The notes: generated by a model not told the origin, from the letters alone. A stretch of DNA of 12,638 nucleotides from CAZQQN01 sp964549595 (GCA_964549595.1 CAZJWK010000086.1:1-12638); one strand, 5' to 3'; numbered from the stretch's first letter, positions 1-7,421 are shown. A program made the numbers and translations.

Positions 1-2
1 TC

Positions 3-158
3 CATTTTTTCACTTTTTGGATTTACGGACCACAGGGATTGAGGAGCCAAATAGCGTTAGGGGTCGATTACTTCAATAGCTTTCTGTTAAGGGATCAATA
101 TTACCACAACCCCAAAACGGTTAAGGACCAAAAAATCTGCAATTCAGTAATGTTATAG
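3..158 (+). CDS. Possible 3' end of a gene cut by the left edge (unrecognised)
   Basis: One plus-strand frame is open from the left edge for 51 codons and ends at a TAG at 156-158. It would encode an aromatic-rich tail containing IYGPQGLRSQIALGVDYF and later LRDQYYHNPKTVKDQ. I do not recognise the family. Another frame is also open to about position 79, and 51 codons without a stop can occur by chance, so this is only a candidate C-terminus of a gene that starts outside the window. The remaining stretch, 159-338, carries no gene I can support; it holds the probable promoter of the next gene. Confidence 0.2.
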   Translation, partial: HFFTFWIYGPQGLRSQIALGVDYFNSFLLRDQYYHNPKTVKDQKICNSVML

Positions 159-303
159 CCAGAACCGTAACCTTACCATTTTAAATAGGAAAGCTTAATA
201 AGCGATAACAGACGACCCGATTTGTTCAGTACACTTTTCCCATTTACCTTCCCATTCCTTTTACCCACTTTTGTAATGTTCCTCTTTATGTTTTGAAAAA
301 ATT

Positions 304-311
304 TATTTTTG
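304..311 (+). promoter_or_regulatory. Bacteroidota -7 promoter element (TATTTTTG)
   Basis: TATTTTTG fits the Bacteroidota sigma-A -7 consensus TAnnTTTG. It ends 27 bp before the ATG at 339, so transcription would start near 318 and leave a leader of about 20 nt. No clear -33 TTTG is seen at the usual spacing. The same octamer sits at nearly the same distance from two other starts in this window. Confidence 0.5.
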
Positions 312-338
312 AAAGGGTGAAAACGACAATAGGGACTT

Positions 339-557
339 ATGAACCGTACCCAACAAGCATGGCTCTGGACAGGCATTTTTACCTTACTCTTCCTGGCCTC
401 GCTTGATTATTGGCGCTGGGGGCAGTCCATCAATTTTACGTGGGGGCACCTTCCGGACTGGCTCCTTTATTTTGTCGGCCTCCAATTAGCGTTTGCCGCC
501 TGCATCTTCCTCTTCATCAAGTATTTTTGGTCAACCAAACCGCCCGATAAACCATGA
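339..557 (+). CDS. Small two-helix membrane protein, DUF3311-like symporter partner
   Basis: This 72-residue protein has two hydrophobic segments, roughly residues 8-24 and 40-65, separated by a polar loop rich in Trp, and a short charged tail ending in PPDKP. Its size, topology and position directly before a sodium:solute symporter match the small DUF3311-type proteins encoded with SSS-family permeases. The sequence match itself is loose, so the family name is by analogy. Its stop codon overlaps the symporter start in an ATGA (554-557), which implies translational coupling and balanced production. It may be an accessory subunit or assembly factor of the permease in the inner membrane; this is inferred from context alone. 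The ATG at 339 is preceded by a well-placed -7 element at 304-311. Confidence 0.72.
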   Translation: MNRTQQAWLWTGIFTLLFLASLDYWRWGQSINFTWGHLPDWLLYFVGLQLAFAACIFLFIKYFWSTKPPDKP

Positions 558-1996
558 GCGTTTACCTCATCATTGGTTTGTACCTGCTCCTGACCCTTTT
601 AGTAGGCTATTTCGGGTATCGGAAGGGTCAAAAGACGCCGGAGGATTATTTTCTTGCAGGACGTGGCATTGGTGCCATCGTACTGCTATTCACGTTCATC
701 GCCAGTAATTTCAGTGCTTTTTATTTCATGGGGTTTGCCGGGGCCGGTTACCGGATCGGCTATAGCTACTACGCCATGATGGCTTTCGGGACCGGTTTTG
801 CTGCGGTCGCTTTTTACTTCATCGGGTACCGCACCTGGCTGATTGGCAAGCAATACGGCTTCATCACACCACCGGAAATGATGGGGGCCCTTACCGGCAG
901 CAAGACCCTTAAGCTTTTATTCATGGTCGTGCTTGTTTTCTTTACCCTGCCCTACGTAGCCATTCAACCCATGGGAGCAGGCTATATTCTTTCAACCCTG
1001 ACAGACGGGGAGATTCCCTATTTTACCGGAGCCGTCATCCTTACCATTTTCATCGTTTTCTACGTCTTTGTCGGGGGCATGCGGACCGTTGCCCTGACTG
1101 ACTTGATACAAGGCATCCTCATGTTCAGCCTGATGCTGCTGGCTGTATGGGTTATTGCGGATGACCTGGGAGGCTTGGCCTCGGCCAATGCCAAAGTTTT
1201 TGATCAATACCCGGCATTGTTTGAAAGGCAAGGGAAGGGCGACTACTTCACACCGGCCAAATGGTTCAGCCTGATGATCCTCTGGTTCTTTTGTGTACCA
1301 ATGTTTCCTCACATGTTCATGCGGTTTTTCATGTCCAAAAACCCTTATTCCTTCAAATTTTCCACCTTTTTTTATGCCCTGCTCCCCTGCTTTTTATTTA
1401 TCCTTCCGGTCATCATAGGCGTTTTAGGTCACCTTTCTTTTCCCGGCCTTAAGGGCGAGGAAAGCGACAAAATCATTCCCATGATGCTCATGGAACATGC
1501 CCCTTTGTGGTTGGCAGCCCTTATTCTGACCGGGGCGCTGGCCGCATTCATGTCTTCCCTGGATTCCCAGCTCCTGGCCATCAGCACCATGTTTACAAGG
1601 GATATTTACCTGAGTTTCATCAACCAAAAAGCCTCAATGGCCAGGCAGGTTATCCTGGGGCGGTTGAGTGTTGCTGTTTGCGCATTAATAGGCTTGCTGA
1701 TAGCCGGGTATGCGGAACAATCCATATTTGCCATTGTGAAAATGGCTTTCACAGGATACGCTGCCCTGTTCCCCACCACCCTGACCATCCTTTACTGGAA
1801 AAATATGCCGCCAATGGCCTGCATTTTATCCATATTGGCAGGGGAATTCATGCTGTTTGGGCTGACTTTCAACTGGATTCCGGAGGGTTGGGCACTTGGC
1901 TTTGATCCCATTATTCCCGTTATCACGATAGCTTCCCTTTTCATTATCCTTGGGGGCCTGCTTTCCCGTAAAAAAATTCAAAGAAGAAGCCTTTAG
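554..1996 (+). CDS. Sodium:solute symporter family (SSS) permease
   Basis: The 480-residue protein is almost entirely hydrophobic, with about 12-13 membrane segments, and has the normal length of the SSS family (PutP/PanF/SGLT type, LeuT fold). Family landmarks are visible: EDYFLAGR near residues 30-37 after the first helix, the GGMRTVALTDLIQG block at 174-187 (the family's GG-x-x-x-V-x-x-TD-x-x-Q signature), and AAFMSSLDSQLLAIS at 330-344 followed by RDIY at 349-352. That last helix carries the Ser pair and Asp expected near the Na2 sodium site. It should import an organic solute with Na+ across the inner membrane. The substrate cannot be read from the sequence, and no catabolic gene lies beside it to suggest one. 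It starts inside the stop of the upstream small membrane gene and ends with a basic cytoplasmic tail (SRKKIQRRSL). Confidence 0.93.
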   Translation: MSVYLIIGLYLLLTLLVGYFGYRKGQKTPEDYFLAGRGIGAIVLLFTFIASNFSAFYFMGFAGAGYRIGYSYYAMMAFGTGFAAVAFYFIGYRTWLIGKQYGFITPPEMMGALTGSKTLKLLFMVVLVFFTLPYVAIQPMGAGYILSTLTDGEIPYFTGAVILTIFIVFYVFVGGMRTVALTDLIQGILMFSLMLLAVWVIADDLGGLASANAKVFDQYPALFERQGKGDYFTPAKWFSLMILWFFCVPMFPHMFMRFFMSKNPYSFKFSTFFYALLPCFLFILPVIIGVLGHLSFPGLKGEESDKIIPMMLMEHAPLWLAALILTGALAAFMSSLDSQLLAISTMFTRDIYLSFINQKASMARQVILGRLSVAVCALIGLLIAGYAEQSIFAIVKMAFTGYAALFPTTLTILYWKNMPPMACILSILAGEFMLFGLTFNWIPEGWALGFDPIIPVITIASLFIILGGLLSRKKIQRRSL

Positions 1997-2326
1997 GGTG
2001 CTCTGATCCGGTCAGTCAGAAAAAAGCTTCTTGAGGATCCGCTTTAACCGCCCTCAAAATCAATAAGGTTTAATACATACCTATCGGATTTTGGTATCAT
2101 TTGATTTTGGTCTTTCCCTTTTTGATTCCTTCCCCGTCTCAAACGGTCTTTTACATTCCTTATTCGCATCCGTATTCCCTCCCCTAATTGCCTAAGCCGG
2201 AGAAGCTTGTGTAGCTTTTCAGGGGAAAAACAGAAACCAAACAGGGATCCACTGCTTTAACTTTAACCGTTATGGAGTAGGGTCAAACTTTTTTTCCATC
2301 ACCCTGTTGAGGCTGAAAAAAGGCCT
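1997..2326. other. 330-bp intergenic stretch without a supportable gene
   Basis: No credible coding frame is seen on either strand. The plus strand is pyrimidine-rich between about 2100 and 2190. A weak hairpin (TTGAGG at 2031-2036 with CCTCAA at 2052-2057) lies 35 bp after the symporter and could aid transcript ending, but it has no U-run. TAACTTTA near 2260 resembles a -7 element with one mismatch but is about 60 bp from the next ATG. A longer untranslated leader or small RNA cannot be excluded. Confidence 0.4.
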
Positions 2327-2722
2327 ATGCTAACCTCAATTAATCAATGGTTAATGGTTGTCTTGGTGATCACCGCTGTTTCCTGTTCCAAACAGCGAAA
2401 GACAATGGAAGTGACTGCTACCGCCTATAATTCGGTCCCCGCCCAAACCCGTCCGGGCTCCTCCGGAGCCATCACAGCGTGGGGAGATACCCTTAAACCC
2501 GGCATGAAATGCATTGCCGTTTCCCGTGATTTGATCGATTCCGGGTTAGTACATAACAAAACAGTCAAAATTGAAGGCCTGGACGGTACTTATTGGGTCA
2601 AAGACAAGATGAACAAAAGGTGGACTAAGAAAATTGACATTTATATGGGAACCAATGAGAAAAAAGCCCGGGAATGGGGTAAAAAGCAAGTCACCATCTC
2701 TTGGGTGCCTGATGAAGATTAA
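2327..2722 (+). CDS. 3D-domain (double-psi beta-barrel) lipoprotein
   Basis: The 131-residue precursor begins with a short hydrophobic signal ending in the lipobox-like ITAVSC, with Cys20 as the predicted lipidation site. The rest, residues 28-126, fits the 3D domain known from MltA C-termini and Bacillus YocH-like proteins: VTATAYNS at the start, ITAWGDTLKPG (48-59), CIAVSRDLI (62-70), VKIEGLDG (80-87), then VKDKMNKRWTKKIDIYMG (91-108) and A-x-x-WG-x-x-x-VTISW at the end. Asp54, Asp93 and Asp104 are the likely three conserved acidic residues. The family is linked to peptidoglycan binding or cleavage, so a small cell-wall lipoprotein is likely; catalytic activity is not shown by the sequence. 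It is monocistronic and converges on the LVIVD gene. Start: the ATG at 2327 gives the shortest good signal peptide; no strong promoter is visible. Confidence 0.8.
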   Translation: MLTSINQWLMVVLVITAVSCSKQRKTMEVTATAYNSVPAQTRPGSSGAITAWGDTLKPGMKCIAVSRDLIDSGLVHNKTVKIEGLDGTYWVKDKMNKRWTKKIDIYMGTNEKKAREWGKKQVTISWVPDED

Positions 2723-2725
2723 GTT

Positions 2726-2773
2726 AAAAAACCATGCCCTTGAAGATCTTCATCTTCCCCTTCAAAGGCATGG
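2726..2773 (-). terminator. Rho-independent terminator between convergent genes
   Basis: CCATGCCCTTGAAG (2732-2745) pairs with CTTCAAAGGCATGG (2760-2773), a 14-bp stem with one mismatch and a 14-nt loop. Read on the minus strand, the stem is followed by six U (complement of 2726-2731), so it is a good terminator for the LVIVD gene. On the plus strand it is followed by A, not U, so it would be a weaker stop for the 3D-domain gene, though the hairpin is symmetrical. Confidence 0.75.
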
Positions 2774-2802
2774 AAAAAAACCTCCCTGAAACCACTTAAT
2801 AA

Positions 2803-4071
2803 TCAATTAGCCGGTATAAAACTCAGCCTTTTAAGGTTGCCGGGATTGCTTTTATCATACTGATAAAGACCGGATTCACCAATAACCATCAGCAAATCAT
2901 TTTGAGCAATGGCATCAAAAGCATCAATATCAGCCTTATGAGTTTTCATATTGTCCGTAATAGCCCTTGGGTCTTTGGTGTCGTAAACCTTCAACCCCGC
3001 TTTTCCATCACAAAGGAATAAGGTTTTGTTTTTCACAACCAGGCCTTTCGGATCTTCCATGGAAAAGGAACTAATAAGGTTTGGGCTCTGAATATTGGTA
3101 ATATCAATCACATCCAGCTGATTTCCGGGAGTTCCGCATTCCCTTCCACCATTCAATGTTACATAGGCAAAGGAATCCGTAGGATAAACCGGATCGCAAG
3201 CCTGTACATGCCTGAATTGGCTAAGCCTCTGAGGATCCTTTGGGTTAGCATTATCATAAATGAACATCCCGGTTCTGGAGCCAATGAATAACTTTTTTTC
3301 ATAAGGAAAGATGGTTTCTATCCCATTATTAATTTGTTTTTCCTTTTGCTTTCTGGGATTAGATGGGTTCTCCACGTTAAATATGGATAAATTTTCCCAA
3401 TCGACACAGTATAAGTGCCCCCTGGTAACCGCGAACCGTGCCATCGAACCCCCAACACCGGTAGCCTCAGAGCCACCCGAGGGGCTTTTACTATTATTGC
3501 TAAGCCTCACCCAGTCTCCATCCCTAAATTCTGGCCGGGGCCCTGAGCATTCCACAGTTTTTTCCTTGGTTTCCTTGTTAAAATCCGCAATAACACCTTT
3601 TCCGTCCTTGTAAATCCCCAGGCTATCCTCATTCATCCGGGCATTTTTAAATACATCATCCTTCCTTTTGATGATACTCACATTAGAAGGATCACTGATG
3701 TCAATGGCATAAAGGTCCACAAAGCTATTGGCATAAAGCACATCCCTCCGAATGGCCATATCCGTATTACCGGGAATATTGATATACCCTATCTTTTGGG
3801 GGTTTTTAGGATCACTATTGTCAAAAATATGAATCCCTTTAAGCCGTTCATTGACAAAAAGGTATTGATCGGTCCGGTAATAAATTTTACCCGGATCCTG
3901 AAGGGTTTTATCGGGTTGCACCCCTACCTTACTCCGGATCTCGGAAATATCCTTATAAATCGGATCTTTTTTGATGTAGGTGATTTTTTTCTCGCATTTA
4001 TCTTTCGTACAAGAAAGCATGGAAACTCCCATTAAAAAAAGCCCTATTGCAAAAAAGAATTTTCTTACCAT
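2803..4071 (-). CDS. LVIVD-repeat beta-propeller lipoprotein
   Basis: With the ATG at 4071 the product has 422 residues and a classic signal (MVRKFFFAIGLFLMGVSMLSC), with lipidation at Cys21. The mature part carries seven repeats of the LVIVD type, each a strand such as IHIFD, LYAID, LSIFN, MFIYD, LDVID, LKVYD or LYQYD followed by a turn like NSDPKNPQ. They begin near residues 80, 120, 228, 269, 319, 360 and 402. Seven units fit one seven-bladed propeller. A Ser/Gly-rich linker with SPSGGSEATGVGG lies around residues 193-212, inside the large gap between units 2 and 3. The protein should sit lipid-anchored in the envelope; the ligand is unknown. The frame extends to an ATG at 4122, but a -7 element (4102-4109) lies downstream of that codon and the extension would spoil the signal peptide. 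The ATG at 4083 is a second alternative. Confidence 0.85.
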   Translation of the reverse strand: MVRKFFFAIGLFLMGVSMLSCTKDKCEKKITYIKKDPIYKDISEIRSKVGVQPDKTLQDPGKIYYRTDQYLFVNERLKGIHIFDNSDPKNPQKIGYINIPGNTDMAIRRDVLYANSFVDLYAIDISDPSNVSIIKRKDDVFKNARMNEDSLGIYKDGKGVIADFNKETKEKTVECSGPRPEFRDGDWVRLSNNSKSPSGGSEATGVGGSMARFAVTRGHLYCVDWENLSIFNVENPSNPRKQKEKQINNGIETIFPYEKKLFIGSRTGMFIYDNANPKDPQRLSQFRHVQACDPVYPTDSFAYVTLNGGRECGTPGNQLDVIDITNIQSPNLISSFSMEDPKGLVVKNKTLFLCDGKAGLKVYDTKDPRAITDNMKTHKADIDAFDAIAQNDLLMVIGESGLYQYDKSNPGNLKRLSFIPAN

Positions 4072-4101
4072 AATGAAAATCATTTTGTTATTCAGATGAC
4101 T

Positions 4102-4109
4102 CAAAAATA
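4102..4109 (-). promoter_or_regulatory. -7 promoter element of the LVIVD gene
   Basis: The minus strand reads TATTTTTG here, matching TAnnTTTG. It ends 30 bp before the ATG at 4071, giving a leader of about 24 nt. It lies inside the longest possible reading frame, which argues for the shorter start. No clear -33 element is visible. Confidence 0.5.
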
Positions 4110-4154
4110 AAAAGCGTTGCATAGAATAGCTTCTAATTTTATTATTTTTACCCT

Positions 4155-4162
4155 TATTTTTG
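4155..4162 (+). promoter_or_regulatory. -7 promoter element of the beta-barrel gene
   Basis: TATTTTTG on the plus strand, ending 28 bp before the ATG at 4191, predicts a transcript start near 4169. Together with the minus-strand element at 4102-4109 it makes a compact divergent promoter pair whose -7 boxes are about 45 bp apart. Confidence 0.5.
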
Positions 4163-4190
4163 AATTTTTACATAAGAAACCGAGCATAAT

Positions 4191-4958
4191 ATGCGATGGC
4201 TTCTTTCAATAGCCTTGTTGACATTATCCTTTCTAACCAATGCCCAAACCATCCAGGAAACGGTTATTACGCTCAAGGACGGCTCAGTAATAAAGGGCAT
4301 TAAAATGGAAACGAACGATACAGCCACTTTAAGGCTTAAAACAAGGGCTGCCAACGAACTTGTATTCCAAAAAACGGAAATCAAAAATATCAGGCATCAG
4401 AAGGTTTCTAAAAGTTTGTATCATACCGAAGAAGCACAAACTCATTATAAAAAAACGGGCTACGCTTTTTTTGGGAATATTGGGCTTATGTTGGGAAAAG
4501 GAAACTTCAACAACAATCTTATCGGTTTCAACGGGGAAATTATCAATTCGTACGTCATAAACCCGCATTTCTCTGCAGGCATTGGGTTGGCTTCTCAACA
4601 TTTTGGCACAGGTATATCTCCTTATTTTCCCTTATTTATCAATGCCAGGGTTAACCTTTTTAAAAAAAATTTCACCCCCTATTTAACGGGTAGTGTTGGC
4701 TGGAATACCCCCTGGCTTATTGATAAAGCCCAATACGACAATGTTAAAGCCATGCAAGGAGGTCGTTTTTACCAAACGGGAATAGGGATAAGAAATGCCT
4801 TTAATCCCCACGCCGCTTATTTTATTCAGATCGGTTTTTTCACTAACCGGCTTAAAACCCTTGAAGAAGAAATTGGAAGGTGGGGTTCTGAGGTGAAAAA
4901 GGTGGAAAACATTTACACCAGAAACCGGATAACCTTAAAAGTGGGGTTTCAATTTTAA
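4191..4958 (+). CDS. Outer-membrane beta-barrel protein with N-terminal Sm/SH3-like segment
   Basis: The 255-residue precursor starts with a signal peptide (MRWLLSIALLTLSFLTNAQ, cleavage after NA or AQ). Residues about 23-68 form a small beta domain with VITLKDGSVIKG followed by a second KTEIKNI strand; this resembles the LSM/SH3-like segments often seen at the front of Bacteroidota envelope proteins. From about residue 85 to the end, alternating hydrophobic and aromatic strands with short turns (GYAFFGNIGLMLG, FSAGIGLASQHFG, RITLKVGFQF) fit an eight-stranded barrel, and the last residue is Phe as in many outer-membrane proteins. No specific function is recognised. It has its own promoter at 4155-4162 and is followed after 71 bp by the msrA gene on the same strand, with no obvious terminator between, so the two may share a transcript. 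Confidence 0.72.
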   Translation: MRWLLSIALLTLSFLTNAQTIQETVITLKDGSVIKGIKMETNDTATLRLKTRAANELVFQKTEIKNIRHQKVSKSLYHTEEAQTHYKKTGYAFFGNIGLMLGKGNFNNNLIGFNGEIINSYVINPHFSAGIGLASQHFGTGISPYFPLFINARVNLFKKNFTPYLTGSVGWNTPWLIDKAQYDNVKAMQGGRFYQTGIGIRNAFNPHAAYFIQIGFFTNRLKTLEEEIGRWGSEVKKVENIYTRNRITLKVGFQF

Positions 4959-5029
4959 AAAAAGTTGTTTTCCAAAAAGCAGGTTGAACAAAACTGCCCC
5001 GAAAAATGTACAGAGGATAAACTTTAATT

Positions 5030-5692
5030 ATGCGATTCACACCTCTGTTTACGGCCTTTATCCTCCTTTCATTGGCTTGCACCAGTAACAAGAGCGGAAA
5101 TGGGGACCTTACTAAACAAAATGAGGATAAGCCTAAAGCACAGTATCAAAATTATGACACCGCCTATTTCGCAAGTGGTTGTTTTTGGTGTGTGGAGGCC
5201 ATTTATGAATGTGTAAAAGGCGTTGAAGAAGCCGTTTCCGGTTATGCCGGTGGTAGCAAAAAAAATCCCTCCTATAAAGCAGTAGCAAGAGGAAATACCA
5301 ACCATGCCGAAACGGTGAAAGTTTATTACGATCCGGAAAAAGTAACCTATAAAACCTTGGTTAAGGTCTATTATGGATCACAAGACCCAACCACTGTCGG
5401 ACAGGATCCGGATTTCGGGGAACAATACCGCTCTATAATTTTTTACAGCAACAACCAGGAAAAACAAATTGCCCAAAATTACAAGGATAGCTTAAGTAGT
5501 ACCGGAAACTATGAAGACCCCATTGTTACCGAGGTTAAAAAAATTAATGCATTTTACGAAGCTTCAGAATACCACCAGGATTACAAGGAAAAGCATCCCA
5601 ATAAACGCTATATACAGCAAGTTTCCAATCCCAGACAAAAGCGGTTTACCAAAGCGCATTCCGGGTTGGTAAAAGATGAGTGTCAAAAATAA
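5030..5692 (+). CDS. msrA: Peptide-methionine (S)-S-oxide reductase, lipid-anchored
   Basis: MsrA reduces methionine-S-sulfoxide in oxidised proteins back to methionine. The active-site block ASGCFWCVEAIYE is at residues 48-60 with the catalytic Cys51, Phe52-Trp53 that hold the sulfoxide methyl group, and Glu56. GYAGG (71-75), NHAE (91-94) and GEQYRS (130-135, with Tyr133) complete the family core. Cys218, in the C-terminal tail KDECQK, is a plausible resolving Cys; Cys54 and Cys61 are others. The N-terminus is a signal with lipobox LSLAC (Cys17) and a polar linker rich in Asn and Lys up to about residue 42, so the enzyme should act in the periplasm or at the outer membrane, repairing envelope proteins. 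The DPTT loop before GEQYRS looks one residue shorter than in many MsrA proteins. The electron donor is not evident; no MsrB domain is fused. Confidence 0.95.
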   Translation: MRFTPLFTAFILLSLACTSNKSGNGDLTKQNEDKPKAQYQNYDTAYFASGCFWCVEAIYECVKGVEEAVSGYAGGSKKNPSYKAVARGNTNHAETVKVYYDPEKVTYKTLVKVYYGSQDPTTVGQDPDFGEQYRSIIFYSNNQEKQIAQNYKDSLSSTGNYEDPIVTEVKKINAFYEASEYHQDYKEKHPNKRYIQQVSNPRQKRFTKAHSGLVKDECQK

Positions 5693-5695
5693 AGA

Positions 5696-5725
5696 AGCCG
5701 GAAACAATAAGGATTGAATCCGGCT
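5696..5725 (+). terminator. Possible hairpin terminator after msrA
   Basis: AGCCGGA (5696-5702) pairs perfectly with TCCGGCT (5719-5725) over a 16-nt loop, 4 bp after the msrA stop. No U-run follows on either strand, so it may be a weak or factor-assisted terminator in the convergent gap shared with the T9SS gene. A second A/T-rich inverted repeat (AGCTTTT at 5751, AAAAGCT at 5760) lies just downstream. Confidence 0.35.
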
Positions 5726-5785
5726 CCTTGCTATGAAAATAAAATAAGACAGCTTTTCAAAAAGCTCCTTGCATTGCTGGTGGCA

Positions 5786-7240
5786 TTAATCGGTAATCTG
5801 GAATTTACCAGACTCCAATATTTCGCCTTTTTGATCTTTTGCCTTGTAAATATACGTGCCGCTGGGTAGGTCCTGAATATTAATGCCTTTAGCTTTTTCT
5901 TTGCCAAAGTCTATTGATCGCTTGGTTTTACCGGATAAATCAAGAATCTCCAGCTTTTTAACACCTACCTTTTCAGCATTTTTTACACTGACTTTTTCAT
6001 TGGCCGGATTAGGGAAAAGAGTCATTTCAGGCTCGGTATTTTTCCCGGAATTAGGCAAACCAGAAGACTCATAAGTGACAGACAAATCATCAATGGTTAA
6101 GGTACTTCCTTGACGGCCGTTTCCATCCCCAAAAGCTGAATTGCTGGAAGAAAAAGCCAAGAAAAACGTGTCCGGAGTTAATGTGGTTTGATAATTCACA
6201 TTTAAGGTCTTTTCGGTGTAACTATTTTCAGCAAAAAGTAACACACTATCCTGAGCCACGGTAATGGTTGAATCGGCATTTTGATCATAACCGGTAATGT
6301 TGTATAAAGCCCTTGCCGTATCCGTACCGGTAGGTTGATATTTGTAATAAAAGCTTATCGTTTCAGGTTTGCCATTGATAGCCACTCCGGGAGTTTGATT
6401 TTCATTGGCCAAACGCTCATAAGGAATGTTGAAAAATACACCGAATGTGTCCGTAAAAAACTGAAGGGATTGAATCTGAACAGCATAATTACCGGATCGA
6501 CTATTGCTAACCTTAGAAACCGAAGATTGATTGAGAGCAAATTCGTGAAATAAATTAAAAGAACCCCAACCTGATACTTCTTCAGTCGCAAAATCCTGCC
6601 ACTGTTCAAAACTTCCGTTGGGAATCGATTTCATACTTGCTCCTTTGGCACGCAAATCATCAATGATCACAGAGTTGTCCCCAGTAAAAAGGGATGCGCT
6701 TGAGGATGTAATGGTTATTTTCAGGGTGTCCGGTTTGGTACTAATGCCGGACCAATCGAAAGGAATACTAAAACGCTGATAGTTATTGGCTTTTCCTTTC
6801 AGTACCATTTTCCCCGAGTTGATTACTGGACCATTTTTGGAAAACCTGCAAGAAACTTCGGCTGAGTCATTGGGATCTATATCATATTTGGCATGAAAGA
6901 TGATCGAATCAGCTTGTTCCGTGTAAGACAAACCCCGGTTACTACTGCCTGTTTCTTTTAAATGGACTTCACCGCTCAAACCGAAACCATCGGAAGTGTC
7001 GGTAGTCAATTTTAAAGCACTGTTTCCCGCTTTACTTTCTGTGGTTTGCTGGACTAAAACAGACCCGGATCCGAATAAAACACCACTCAGGTTGTTATCA
7101 TCCCAACTTACGGGCTGTTTAAAGTGTGTTCGATCTTCCCAGCTCTCAAAACCCTCATTTGTGTGGGGTTGGGCGGTTAAACTGGTAAAAAATGGCGCAA
7201 CAATCAAAAAGAAGCTGAGTAAATAGCTAAACCTGTTCAT
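5786..7240 (-). CDS. T9SS type A sorting-domain protein with two carbohydrate-binding-like modules
   Basis: The 484-residue precursor has a Sec signal (residues 1-24, ending SLTAQ). Two related modules follow. The first (about 29-200) opens with GFESWED and a PVSWDDNN stretch, then AGNSALKL, and ends with VIIDDLRAKG; the second (about 208-391) opens with GSFEQWQD and SGWGSFN, then SGNYAVQI, and ends with LTIDDLSVTYE. This layout resembles the putative carbohydrate-binding PCMD-type domains of Bacteroidota. The last 80 residues are a type A sorting domain: LFPNPANEKVSV (408-419), KLEILDLSGK, INIQDLPSGTYIYKA and a final KFQITD. The T9SS should export it across the outer membrane and anchor or release it after removing this tail. 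A ligand cannot be named. The frame could begin at a TTG at 7264, but the ATG at 7240 gives a compact signal peptide. No promoter was identified. Confidence 0.87.
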   Translation of the reverse strand: MNRFSYLLSFFLIVAPFFTSLTAQPHTNEGFESWEDRTHFKQPVSWDDNNLSGVLFGSGSVLVQQTTESKAGNSALKLTTDTSDGFGLSGEVHLKETGSSNRGLSYTEQADSIIFHAKYDIDPNDSAEVSCRFSKNGPVINSGKMVLKGKANNYQRFSIPFDWSGISTKPDTLKITITSSSASLFTGDNSVIIDDLRAKGASMKSIPNGSFEQWQDFATEEVSGWGSFNLFHEFALNQSSVSKVSNSRSGNYAVQIQSLQFFTDTFGVFFNIPYERLANENQTPGVAINGKPETISFYYKYQPTGTDTARALYNITGYDQNADSTITVAQDSVLLFAENSYTEKTLNVNYQTTLTPDTFFLAFSSSNSAFGDGNGRQGSTLTIDDLSVTYESSGLPNSGKNTEPEMTLFPNPANEKVSVKNAEKVGVKKLEILDLSGKTKRSIDFGKEKAKGINIQDLPSGTYIYKAKDQKGEILESGKFQITD

Positions 7241-7421
7241 AAGTAACCTTTTTTTGTTAGACAATTAAAATAAACCGAAACGATGCCATTGAATTTTAAT
7301 GGTATTAATCCTTGCCAGAAAAGAAAAATAAAGCTTTTCAATCACATCTTTTCCACTTTCCTGACGGATTTCTTTCCTCAAAAGTTGCAAAAAAATTTTT
7401 ATCGCCAAAATTGAGATTGAT

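Noticed and set aside
173..376. Minus-strand frame of 67 codons at the start of the window
   Set aside because: It overlaps the promoter and start of the small membrane gene and has low-complexity, Lys/Asn-rich content with no domain.
992..1905. Several frames of 60-132 codons on both strands inside the symporter gene
   Set aside because: They lie fully within a strong, well-conserved coding sequence and encode His/Pro-rich, domain-free peptides typical of shadow frames.
7241..7264. Upstream TTG start for the T9SS protein
   Set aside because: It would add eight residues including KKRLL before an already complete signal peptide; the ATG at 7240 is preferred.
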